Assembly (NCBI GenBank): GCA_013041835.1
Contig: JABDRH010000214.1
Location: forward strand, 1 to 6,065
Origin: Desulfatitalea sp.
Lineage (GTDB): Bacteria; Desulfobacterota; Desulfobacteria; Desulfobacterales; Desulfosarcinaceae
Length of the DNA stretch: 6,065 nt
Reading direction: 5' to 3'
Position 1 is the first letter of the stretch, and the number at the start of each line of letters is the position of its first letter. Positions 1-5,880 of the stretch are shown here, piece by piece. Position numbers and translations under genes: made by a program. The notes under the pieces are model-generated. The model searched no databases, was not told the origin of the DNA, and was given only the letters and a program-made list of their open reading frames with translations.

Positions 1-39
1 GCCGGGAACCGCGGCAAGGGCATTGAAAATTTGGGCCAT
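1..39 (-). CDS. Start of an unidentified protein, cut by the left edge
   Basis: Reading leftwards from an ATG at 39-37 gives 13 codons, MAQIFNALAAVPG, that stay open to the window edge. A GAGG Shine-Dalgarno-like sequence lies 5 bases upstream (45-48). The frame is closed upstream by a TGA at 79-81, so the start must lie within a short interval; ATG at 39 is better placed than the TTG at 54-52. The gene follows the stop of the receiver gene by about 60 bases on the same strand, so it could be the third gene of the acetyltransferase-receiver operon. Thirteen residues are too few to assign a family. It could also be a chance open stretch. Confidence 0.45.
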   Translation of the reverse strand, partial: MAQIFNALAAVPG

Positions 40-99
40 GGCGACCTCAACCAAGGTGTCGAAAGACGGTCTTTGTTTTCAACACTTAGCGATAATGGT

Positions 100-480
100 T
101 TACATTGGGCTGGGTAAAGAGAACACGGCGTGTAATTTCTCTTTGAGAAGGTCCACGCTTTGAGCGCATTTTTCCACATAAACCGTGTTGCGGCCGGCGT
201 ACGGAAGTGCACGGCAATCCGCTGCAAGACAATGGAAGATGACGGCCAGTTCGGGTCGGGCACACAGCAGCCGATTCAGGTGGTCCGCATTCGCCAAGCC
301 AGGTATGTCTGGATCGATCACCAGGGCATCCATCCGGCCGGGACGGCGGAGCCAATTACCTAGCTGATCAGCGGTTTCAGCCGTATATACCCGGTAGCCG
401 GCCGCGCCCAGCTCGCGCTGGACGAAATTGCGAATGTGCGGGTTACGATCCGCCACCAGTATGATCCATTGTGTCTTCAT
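100..480 (-). CDS. Stand-alone response-regulator receiver protein with altered active site
   Basis: This 126-residue protein is a single CheY-like receiver domain with no output domain. Expected family positions are visible: a beta-1 strand WIILVAD with D11, the phosphoacceptor D56 in LVIDPDIPG, and the beta-5 lysine K104 in VYVEK. Two usual residues are changed. The acidic pair before the first helix is reduced to A10-D11, and the Thr/Ser expected at the end of beta-4 appears to be C84 (VIFHC). D56 and K104 are kept, so phosphorylation is possible but metal binding and the Thr/Tyr switch may be altered. The ATG at 480 was preferred over the upstream ATG at 522 because MKTQWIILVAD matches a normal receiver N-terminus. 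The start lies inside the last 38 bases of the acetyltransferase gene in another frame, and no strong Shine-Dalgarno is present, so translation is probably coupled. Its partner kinase is not evident. Confidence 0.82.
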   Translation of the reverse strand: MKTQWIILVADRNPHIRNFVQRELGAAGYRVYTAETADQLGNWLRRPGRMDALVIDPDIPGLANADHLNRLLCARPELAVIFHCLAADCRALPYAGRNTVYVEKCAQSVDLLKEKLHAVFSLPSPM

Positions 481-1087
481 CGAATGCTTTCGATAATTTG
501 AATTCGGCACCGCTGGGTTCACGCCGGATGGTAAAGCCCAACTTGCGGCCCAGGGCCAGCATCTGCCGGTTATCGGGCAGCACGATGCCGTGTACGTGTC
601 GATAACCCCGTCGCTGCGAGATGGCCAGGCAGTGATGCAACAGACAGGCCCCGATGCCCTTGCCTTGCCAAGGATCTTTCACCATGACGGAAAACTCGGC
701 GCCGCCCGCCTCGCCGGTTTCGATCACGCGGGCGTCCCCGACCATGGTCTGCAGGCCGTTATCGTCTATCAATGCCACTAATGCGATTTCGTGGGCGTAG
801 TCGATTTGGGTAAAGCGCGCCAGCATGGCAGGCGGAAGTTGACGTAAAATTGTGAAGAAGCGCAGGTAGACGGAACGGGGCGTCAGTGATTTGAACAGCG
901 CTTCGAACAGCGGCGCATCGTCTTTGCGTATCGGACGCACTATCAGCGGGCCCACTCCGGGCAGCTCCACCGTCACTTCATAATGGTCCGGATAGGCGAA
1001 TCCGGGCGGCAGCTCGGGCAACAGGACGGTTTTGTCCACTGCGGTGTCAACACTGCGCCGCAGATAAACGGGTGTTTCGATGGTCAT
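443..1087 (-). CDS. GNAT acetyltransferase, Pat/PatZ-like catalytic domain
   Basis: This 214-residue protein carries a GNAT fold from about residue 48 to 200 after a 45-residue N-terminal extension. The segment LIVRPIRKDDAPL followed by SLTPRSVYLRFF is the characteristic opening of the acetyltransferase domain at the end of Pat/PatZ protein lysine acetyltransferases. The acetyl-CoA pyrophosphate loop (motif A) is Q141-G-K-G-I-G146 after the EFSVMV strand (E131 onwards). The late GNAT motif is LPDNRQMLALGRKLGF (170-185). The large acyl-CoA-synthetase-like domain of Pat is absent, so this is the catalytic domain alone. The expected reaction is acetyl transfer from acetyl-CoA to a protein lysine or a small amine; the substrate is not shown by sequence. 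The start at 1087 is supported by GGAGGAA at 1094-1100 with a 6-base spacer. It is first in an operon with the overlapping receiver gene and has a consensus sigma-54 promoter 60 bases upstream. Confidence 0.88.
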   Translation of the reverse strand: MTIETPVYLRRSVDTAVDKTVLLPELPPGFAYPDHYEVTVELPGVGPLIVRPIRKDDAPLFEALFKSLTPRSVYLRFFTILRQLPPAMLARFTQIDYAHEIALVALIDDNGLQTMVGDARVIETGEAGGAEFSVMVKDPWQGKGIGACLLHHCLAISQRRGYRHVHGIVLPDNRQMLALGRKLGFTIRREPSGAEFKLSKAFDEDTMDHTGGGS

Positions 1088-1146
1088 GGCACATTCCTCC
1101 GAATTGTTTCATCTCCAGTGCCCGCACCGCTTCCATCTCAAAGAAA

Positions 1147-1162
1147 AGCAATGGTCGTGCCA
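1147..1162 (-). promoter_or_regulatory. Sigma-54 (RpoN) promoter of the acetyltransferase-receiver operon
   Basis: On the minus strand this reads TGGCACG-ACCA-TTGCT, matching every defined base of the sigma-54 consensus TGGCACG-N4-TTGCW, with GG and GC separated by 10 bases. A transcription start about 12 bases downstream of the GC would lie near 1136, giving a leader of about 50 bases that contains the Shine-Dalgarno of the gene starting at 1087. An exact match is very unlikely by chance in a window this size. Confidence 0.85.
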
Positions 1163-1233
1163 AGCTAATTTGGCGCACTTTTTCGACGCTTCCTCGATCC
1201 GGTCGCAACGATCCGTCATGAATAGGGCGTTTG

Positions 1234-1272
1234 CGCGCCAACCCTGGGGCTGACATCTTCTGCCCCGGCGCG
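1234..1272. repeat. Interrupted GC-rich inverted repeat (hairpin)
   Basis: CGCGCC (1234-1239) pairs with GGCGCG (1267-1272), and GGGGC (1246-1250) pairs with GCCCC (1262-1266). The 11-base loop is 1251-1261, and a 6-base bulge (1240-1245) lies on one side. This gives 11 GC-rich pairs. It lies upstream of both divergent promoters, so it is not in the leader of either mapped operon. No T-run follows on either strand, so it is not a typical terminator. It could be a REP-like element, a protein-binding palindrome or part of an unannotated RNA. Confidence 0.5.
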
Positions 1273-1301
1273 ACGATGCGGAGCGGGTGTCCATCCCTTT
1301 A

Positions 1302-1374
1302 ACACGGTGTAAAAGATCTATGGATGTGCCCTCCAAGAAGGATCAATTATATTCATCCGGATGACACCGCGTGT
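1302..1374. promoter_or_regulatory. Candidate enhancer (activator-binding) sites between two sigma-54 promoters
   Basis: ACACGGTGT (1302-1310) and ACACCGCGTGT (1364-1374) are short palindromes with the same ACAC/GTGT arms but centres of 1 and 3 bases. They sit 140-205 bases upstream of the minus-strand promoter at 1147-1162 and 95-170 bases upstream of the plus-strand promoter at 1469-1484, normal distances for activator sites of NtrC-type proteins. The first is part of a 13-mer repeated exactly at 5761-5773 in the other divergent region. A further CGGGTGTC at 1284-1291 recurs at 5684-5691. The assignment to the regulator encoded at 2624-4060 is inference. Confidence 0.45.
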
Positions 1375-1468
1375 TCATTGTTGTTCCCGATCGCACAGGC
1401 AGTACGATAAGCACCTCCGGGACGAAGCATCCTTGGGTGACAGCGCCCCCTTTTGCCCATAAGCCTTC

Positions 1469-1484
1469 TGGCACATTTTATGCT
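1469..1484 (+). promoter_or_regulatory. Sigma-54-type promoter of the universal stress protein gene
   Basis: TGGCACA-TTTT-ATGCT matches 10 of 12 defined positions of TGGCACG-N4-TTGCW and keeps the invariant GG (1470-1471) and GC (1482-1483) with 10 bases between them. The expected transcription start is near 1495, giving a leader of about 75 bases before the ATG at 1570. It is the only good promoter-like sequence I found directly ahead of this gene. Confidence 0.65.
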
Positions 1485-1569
1485 CAACTTTCGTTGACCC
1501 CACGCACGGGCGACCGGCACCTCGAATGACGGTACACGCCAAATCACGCCAGACCAAAGGAGCAAAGGC

Positions 1570-2496
1570 ATGCATAAAAAAATACTTATTGCCACCGATG
1601 GATCCATCCATTCCCAAAATGCCATCGGCTATGCCGCAGATGCTTTCCAGGCAGCCGAGGATGTTCAATTCTGCTTGTTGAATATCCAGCCGCTCATTTC
1701 GCAATACCTGCTGGAGGCGTCGCGCACCAATGGCGAGGCATACGACACGTTGCAGAAAGCCATCAGCCACAACGCAGCGAAATCGGAGAAGATGCTTTCC
1801 AGAGATCGCATGATCCTTGTGCGCCAGGGTATTGATGAAAGGCGCGTCCAGACTGTTTCTCGGCCGCGGATGTTCGGCCAGGCCAAAGACATACTGCTGT
1901 ATGCCCATCGGCATTGGTTCGACACTTTGGTTGTCGGCCGGCGGGGACTGACGCGGGTGCAGAAGGTGTTCATGGGCAGCACAAGCGCCAAGCTGATGGA
2001 GCACGCCGCTGTGCTGCCCATCTGTATTGTGGACAGTGACGCGACTCTGAACCGGATGCTGGTGGCCCTGGATGCATCGGAAGACACCATGGCCATCGTC
2101 GACTACCTGGCCATGATGCTGGCGCACCATCCCCGTGTCAGGGTGACGGTTTGCCATGTCCGGCTGGATCACAGCGAGGTCAGCGGCTATCCGAACGGCA
2201 TCGGTCCCAGCCTGGCGAAACTCATCGCCCGCAGCGAGGAAAAATGGCACAGTCAATTCTGGCCAAATGCCAGGCAGCGCTTGAACTCAGCTGGTATCGG
2301 AGACGATCGCATCGAATTGATCGACCTGCCGCGAAAAGGCCGTATCGCCAAAATGATTCTAAACGAAGCGGAGACAGGACATTACGATACCGTTGTCTTG
2401 GGCCGCAGTGGCACCGGCAAGGCCTTCTACTTTGGTCGGGTGGCGCGGTATGTGTGCGAACGGTTGACAGACAAGGCCCTCTGGTTGATTGGATAA
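1570..2496 (+). CDS. Tandem-domain universal stress protein (UspA family)
   Basis: This 308-residue cytoplasmic protein has two UspA-type domains, roughly residues 1-156 and 160-308. Each opens with a beta strand and an Asp (KKILIATDGS, D10; NRMLVALDAS, D168). Domain 1 has a complete ATP-binding signature G-2x-G-9x-G-S: G123-RR-G126, then G136-S137. Domain 2 keeps the first half (G278-RS-G281), but the position expected to be Gly-Ser/Thr is V291-A292, so nucleotide binding there may be lost or altered. Proteins of this family bind ATP or other ligands and help cells survive stress or growth arrest; the exact activity is not predictable. The start is supported by AGGAG at 1558-1562 with a 7-base spacer. 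The gene is monocistronic, divergent from the acetyltransferase, convergent with the sigma-54 activator, and preceded by a sigma-54-type promoter. Confidence 0.92.
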   Translation: MHKKILIATDGSIHSQNAIGYAADAFQAAEDVQFCLLNIQPLISQYLLEASRTNGEAYDTLQKAISHNAAKSEKMLSRDRMILVRQGIDERRVQTVSRPRMFGQAKDILLYAHRHWFDTLVVGRRGLTRVQKVFMGSTSAKLMEHAAVLPICIVDSDATLNRMLVALDASEDTMAIVDYLAMMLAHHPRVRVTVCHVRLDHSEVSGYPNGIGPSLAKLIARSEEKWHSQFWPNARQRLNSAGIGDDRIELIDLPRKGRIAKMILNEAETGHYDTVVLGRSGTGKAFYFGRVARYVCERLTDKALWLIG

Positions 2497-2623
2497 AAAC
2501 CGCCAATGTCGCGCAAAAACCGGAGGGGGTAAGCCCTTGTGCCGCCAAAGGTTGTAGTGGTTTGTCACGGCTTCACTCTTGACACCGAAATCTTTCGGCT
2601 TGCATCTAGGCAACAAAAAGCAT
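2497..2623. other. Convergent gap between stress protein and activator genes
   Basis: The two genes end facing each other across 127 bases. I see no classic terminator with a T-run. The clearest structure is the palindrome CCGAAA-TC-TTTCGG at 2585-2598, which could form a small hairpin. A looser GCCG...CGGC pairing spans about 2540-2570. Either could contribute to bidirectional termination, but support is weak. A TGACACC, resembling half-sites in the divergent regions, lies at 2580-2586. Confidence 0.4.
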
Positions 2624-4060
2624 TCATCTGGCCTGCTTCACCGACGTTTGGAACATCAACCGGTATTTATCGATCTTGGCATGCAGGGTCGGCCGGGTAA
2701 TGCCGAGCAGTTTCGCGGCTTGCGAGCGGTTGCCGCCGGTATGGTTGAGGGCCTCTTCTATTAAGAGCGCCGCGAAGCGGTCGATAAGCGATTCAAAAAT
2801 CTGGCCGTTCCGGCGATTTTGCAGTTCTTCCCGAATCCATCGGCGCAGTCCCGCCTCGTAGTCTTGCGAAGCTGTGCCTGCAGGCCTGCAGTACTCGTCC
2901 TTGGCGGCGTTGAGGATATCGTCCCGGCTCAAAGCAACGCCGCGGTTGAAGATCAATGCCTTTTGCAGGGTATTGGAAAGCTCGCGCACGTTGCCCGGCC
3001 ATGGCATTTTTTCCAAATCGGCCAGGGCTTCGCGGGTGATGGCAGGTGCTTCCAGCCCCAGTTCGGCCGCATGTTTGGAGAGGTGATAGTGGGCCAGGTC
3101 CCTGATGTCTTCGATGCGCTGGCTCAAGGGAGGCAGCCAGATGGTCACCACTTTAAGGCGGTAGTAAAGGTCTTCCCGGAACCGGCCCTCGCTGATCATG
3201 CGCTCCAGATCGCGATTGGTCGCGGCCACGATGCGTACGTCAACGGCTACGGTTTCGCGTCCGCCCAGGCGTTCAATGCAGCGCTCCTGGAGCAAACGCA
3301 GGATTTTGGCCTGCAGGTTGATGGGCATGTCGCCGATCTCATCCAGGAAAATCGTGCCGCCGCCGGCTTGTTCGATCTTGCCGATACGGCGGTGGGTCGC
3401 ACCGGTGAAGGCGCCTTTTTCGTAGCCGAACAACTCGCTTTCCAACAAGGTGTCGGGAATGGCGACGCAATTGATTACCAGAAAAGGCCGTTCGGCGCGA
3501 CGGCTGTGCTGATAGATGGCCCGTGCCGCCAGCTCTTTGCCGGTGCCTGATTCACCGCGAATCAACACTGTGGCATCCGTGGCCGCCACCCGGCCGATGG
3601 CTTTGTACACCTCCTGCATGGCCGGACTTTTGCCGATCATGGCGTCACGGTCGGCCTTGTCCGGCAGGCCGTCGAGGTGCACCGGCGAGCGCATGAACCG
3701 GCCGGCATTCAAGGCCTGGCGGATGGTGCTCAGCATGTTGGGAATATCGAAAGGTTTCAGGATGTAGTCAAAGGCGCCCATCTGGGTCGTCTTGATGGCC
3801 GTGTCGGTGGAACCGTAGGCGGTCATGATGATCACCGGCAGCTTGGGATCTGTCTGGTGCAGGTGTCCAAAAACCGCCATTCCGTTCATGCCCGGCAGCC
3901 GCAGATCCAGGATGACCAGATCCGGGGACCGATTCTTAACCGCCTGAATGCCGGCTTCGCCCGAGGCCGCGCTGTGTACGAGGTAACCCTCTTCGGTGAG
4001 CAGTTTTTCAAAACTCTTGCGCAGTGGGTCGTCGTCGTCGATCACCAGGATGGTGTTCAT
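2624..4060 (-). CDS. Sigma-54-dependent NtrC-family response regulator
   Basis: This 478-residue protein has the full three-part NtrC layout. The receiver (1-120) has acidic D8-D10, phosphoacceptor D52 (VILDLRLPG), T80 and K102. The AAA+ domain (about 143-372) has Walker A GESGTGK at 169-175, the sigma-54-contacting GAFTGA loop at 216-221, Walker B GGTIFLDE at 234-241, an arginine-finger region FREDLYYR at 294-301, and sensor II WPGNVRE at 354-360. The Fis-type helix-turn-helix is at about 432-466 (NRSQAAKLLGITRPTLH). All key residues are present, so it should be an active ATPase that remodels sigma-54 RNA polymerase when phosphorylated. The ATG lies one base after the kinase stop (TGA-C-ATG), with AAAGGAG at 4068-4074 inside the end of the kinase gene, so the two are coupled. 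Its likely targets include the four sigma-54-type promoters around it. The physiological signal and orthologue name are not identifiable. Confidence 0.95.
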   Translation of the reverse strand: MNTILVIDDDDPLRKSFEKLLTEEGYLVHSAASGEAGIQAVKNRSPDLVILDLRLPGMNGMAVFGHLHQTDPKLPVIIMTAYGSTDTAIKTTQMGAFDYILKPFDIPNMLSTIRQALNAGRFMRSPVHLDGLPDKADRDAMIGKSPAMQEVYKAIGRVAATDATVLIRGESGTGKELAARAIYQHSRRAERPFLVINCVAIPDTLLESELFGYEKGAFTGATHRRIGKIEQAGGGTIFLDEIGDMPINLQAKILRLLQERCIERLGGRETVAVDVRIVAATNRDLERMISEGRFREDLYYRLKVVTIWLPPLSQRIEDIRDLAHYHLSKHAAELGLEAPAITREALADLEKMPWPGNVRELSNTLQKALIFNRGVALSRDDILNAAKDEYCRPAGTASQDYEAGLRRWIREELQNRRNGQIFESLIDRFAALLIEEALNHTGGNRSQAAKLLGITRPTLHAKIDKYRLMFQTSVKQAR

Positions 4061-4061
4061 G

Positions 4062-5567
4062 TCAGGACTCCTTTACCGGCAGGGTGATCACGAAGGTGGC
4101 CCCTGCCAAGGCTGTTGTATCCAGGCAGAGGTTGCCGCCGTGTTCGGCCACGATGCGTTCGGCGATGCTCAAGCCCAACCCGGTGCCCTCTTCCTTGGTG
4201 GTGAAAAAGGGCTGAAAGATCTTCTCCGAGATGGCCGCCGGGACGCCCGGTCCGCTGTCGGAAAGATGCAACACGGCCAGCCGGCGCCTCTGTTGACTGC
4301 TGACCGACTCATCGATCACGATGGTGCCGCCGCGCTTCATCTCCTCGCAGGCATTGATGATCAGATTGACCAGCACCTCCTTGAGTTGTTCGGGATCGGC
4401 CACGACATCGGGCAGCGGCTCGGAACGTACGACGTCTACTGTTACTGCGTAGGAATCGAGCCTGTGAGAAAGCAGTTGCAGCGCATTGTCGACGATCGCC
4501 GACGGACTGATGGGCTGCATCACCAATTTGGGCGGACGCGAAAATTCAAGGAAATTCTGAACGATGGCGTCGATGTGACGAATCTCCTGGGAAATCACCT
4601 CGAAGTCCTCCTTCTGGGCGCGATCCATCTTCAATGCGCGGTCCAGTGAGAAAAGCCTCATCTTGACCGAGGTGAACGGATTGCGGATGCTGTGGGCCAT
4701 GCCGGCCGCCAGTCGCCCCACCACGGCCATCTTCTCGGCTTGCAAAAGGGTTTCACGGCTCTTTTCCAACGCTTTGTGGGTTTGATCCACCTCCACCAAC
4801 AGGGTATCGATGCGGCGTCCAAGCTCGAAAACGATGTTGCCTGTCTCGCCGGAGGGTTGGCGGCCGGCGGTGTTTTTGAGCATTCGGGATACCGGAACGA
4901 GAATCTGGTGCACCAACAGCAGTCCAAGACCAACGACCAGCACCACCTGAATCGCAATGATGGCAGCCGTTACCAGACGCAAACGGGACGACCTGCGCGC
5001 CACGTCCGCCTGGGTTTGCCGTATCCAGGCCATTTGCTGCAATTTGTAGTTTTCGCATAATTCGATGATGTCAAAGAAAAGCTGGCGCACCGTGTGGTGT
5101 AAATGCGCTCCCTCTTGGCGCTTTCCATCGCGATAGAGACCGATGACCTGATCTTTCAAACCGATATACCGGTCGTAGCGTTCGGCGATGCGTTGGATAT
5201 CGGCCTTTTGAGATGCGGAATAAGAACGGTGCAGTACGCGGTTCAACTGCTCTTGAAAGACGCGGCGCTGATCGTAATACTGGTGCAACCACTGCTCATC
5301 CCCATCCAGGAAGAAGTAGGTGACAAGCCCCTTCTGATTCACCAGCGCCATTTGCAGGGCCGCCGCCGATTTGAAGGCGGCCATGTTATTTTCGATCATC
5401 TCGTTGAAAAGTCCCTGGATGCGGTGAGTGTGCCACAGGATCACGGCCTCGCTCGACAGTGCAATTACCACCAAGCCGGCAAGCAGTAAATAGATGCGCG
5501 TGCGCAGGTTAAGGCGTTGCCACACGGAGTCTCCGAAGCGCTTGTCGGGATCGGATGCCCAAGGCAT
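4062..5567 (-). CDS. Membrane sensor histidine kinase, cognate of the downstream activator
   Basis: This 501-residue inner-membrane kinase has a short cytoplasmic N-terminus, TM1 at about 25-45, and an external region of about 150 mostly helical residues (46-196) like a four-helix-bundle ligand sensor. TM2 is at about 198-220, followed by a HAMP-like linker (from P225) and a coiled stretch to 280. The HisKA domain has phosphoacceptor H292 in AHSIRNPFTSV, and the HATPase domain has N-box NLIINACEE (401-409), G1 DSGPGV (437-442), F-box FQPFFTT (451-457) and G2 GTGLGL (461-466). The residue after the histidine is Ser rather than the usual Glu/Asp. It is expected to phosphorylate D52 of the regulator encoded one base downstream. 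The ATG at 5567 has only a weak AAAAGG upstream; a GTG at 5525 (residue 15) with GGAG five bases before it is an alternative start and would leave TM1 intact. A sigma-54-type promoter at 5602-5617 suggests autoregulation. Confidence 0.93.
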   Translation of the reverse strand: MPWASDPDKRFGDSVWQRLNLRTRIYLLLAGLVVIALSSEAVILWHTHRIQGLFNEMIENNMAAFKSAAALQMALVNQKGLVTYFFLDGDEQWLHQYYDQRRVFQEQLNRVLHRSYSASQKADIQRIAERYDRYIGLKDQVIGLYRDGKRQEGAHLHHTVRQLFFDIIELCENYKLQQMAWIRQTQADVARRSSRLRLVTAAIIAIQVVLVVGLGLLLVHQILVPVSRMLKNTAGRQPSGETGNIVFELGRRIDTLLVEVDQTHKALEKSRETLLQAEKMAVVGRLAAGMAHSIRNPFTSVKMRLFSLDRALKMDRAQKEDFEVISQEIRHIDAIVQNFLEFSRPPKLVMQPISPSAIVDNALQLLSHRLDSYAVTVDVVRSEPLPDVVADPEQLKEVLVNLIINACEEMKRGGTIVIDESVSSQQRRRLAVLHLSDSGPGVPAAISEKIFQPFFTTKEEGTGLGLSIAERIVAEHGGNLCLDTTALAGATFVITLPVKES

Positions 5568-5601
5568 CGGCCGACCTTTTGTTTCTTAAGTGTTCGTTGC
5601 C

Positions 5602-5617
5602 TGCAAACCACGGGCCA
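5602..5617 (-). promoter_or_regulatory. Sigma-54 promoter of the kinase-activator operon
   Basis: The minus strand reads TGGCCCG-TGGT-TTGCA, 11 of 12 defined positions of the sigma-54 consensus, with the GG-N10-GC spacing exact. The start of transcription would fall near 5591, giving a leader of about 24 bases before the ATG at 5567, just enough for its weak Shine-Dalgarno. Because this operon encodes a sigma-54 activator, positive autoregulation is the likely meaning. Confidence 0.72.
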
Positions 5618-5625
5618 GTACAACA

Positions 5626-5644
5626 ATCCAACTACCGGTTGGAT
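5626..5644. repeat. Perfect 7-base inverted repeat next to the -24 element
   Basis: ATCCAAC (5626-5632) and GTTGGAT (5638-5644) are exact reverse complements around a 5-base centre. The repeat begins 8 bases upstream of the -24 element of the minus-strand promoter at 5602-5617. The size and spacing suit a dimeric regulator such as a local repressor or a proximal activator site, but no second copy was found in the window. Confidence 0.5.
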
Positions 5645-5758
5645 CCGGCTGCTTTCCCCCGATATCCAGGGGCGGAACGCTGTCGGGTGTCGGTTGATTT
5701 CACGTGCCGCTCGATATGTTGATAGCAGACCCTCTATTCTTGATCCACACAAAACCCA

Positions 5759-5785
5759 TGACACGGTGTAAAAAACACTGACACC
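5759..5785. promoter_or_regulatory. Candidate enhancer cluster shared by two divergent sigma-54 promoters
   Basis: This stretch contains ACACGGTGT (5761-5769), GTGT-AAAAA-ACAC (5766-5778, a 4-5-4 palindrome like typical NtrC-type sites) and two TGACAC units 20 bases apart (5759 and 5779), that is, two helical turns. It lies about 140 bases upstream of the kinase promoter and about 95-120 bases upstream of the promoter at 5881-5896. The 13-mer ACACGGTGTAAAA (5761-5773) occurs identically at 1302-1314. Binding by the regulator encoded at 2624-4060 is inference. Confidence 0.5.
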
Positions 5786-5807
5786 AACCAATGCCCACCA
5801 ATTCGGG

Positions 5808-5819
5808 CGAAACGTTTCG
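5808..5819. repeat. Perfect 12-base palindrome
   Basis: CGAAACGTTTCG is its own reverse complement. A near copy with a different centre (CGAAA-TC-TTTCGG) is at 2586-2598. It lies between the candidate enhancer cluster and the plus-strand sigma-54-type promoter, so a regulator site is possible, but there is no direct support. Confidence 0.4.
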
Positions 5820-5880
5820 GCATGATCGTTTTTCCATTGATAATAATCGCCTGGCCGTTATTGCCGTGACCGCAGACGGT

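Larger units (their letters stand above)
1088..1569. other. Divergent control region between acetyltransferase and stress-protein genes
   Basis: No protein gene is supported in these 482 bases; long open frames crossing it on the minus strand are shadows of the stress-protein gene. It holds two outward-facing sigma-54-type promoters (1147-1162 minus and 1469-1484 plus), a strong interrupted hairpin (1234-1272), and palindromic ACAC/GTGT elements in the middle (1302-1310 and 1364-1374). An AT-rich stretch (about 1341-1354) lies between the palindromes and could act as a bend site, but it does not match the IHF consensus well. Confidence 0.75.

Noticed and set aside
62..74. AAAGAC-G-GTCTTT inverted repeat after the receiver gene as a terminator
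   Set aside because: The loop is a single base, the stem is AT-rich and no T-run follows in the direction of transcription.
123..133. ACACGGCGTGT palindrome resembling the candidate enhancer elements
   Set aside because: It lies inside the 3' end of the receiver gene, far from any promoter I found, so coding constraint or chance is the simpler explanation.
1340..1356. IHF site in the AT-rich stretch GATCAATTATATTCAT
   Set aside because: It does not fit WATCAA-N4-TTR well; it remains only a general bend-prone AT tract.
1375..2256. Long minus-strand open frame of 293 codons opposite the stress-protein gene
   Set aside because: It is antisense to a clear UspA-family gene with conserved motifs, its product resembles no family I recognise, and it would run through the promoter and ribosome site of that gene.
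2819..3550. Plus-strand open frame of 243 codons opposite the activator gene
   Set aside because: Shadow of the NtrC-type gene; no recognisable domains and no ribosome site or promoter.
3996..4649. Plus-strand open frame of 217 codons opposite the kinase-activator junction
   Set aside because: Antisense to the catalytic part of the kinase; composition and lack of domains point to a shadow frame.
5846..5860. TGGCC...TTGCC as a sigma-54 promoter (cTGGCCGTTATTGCC, around 5850-5865)
   Set aside because: The GG to GC distance is 8 rather than 10 bases, whereas the site at 5881-5896 has the exact spacing and lies closer to the gene.
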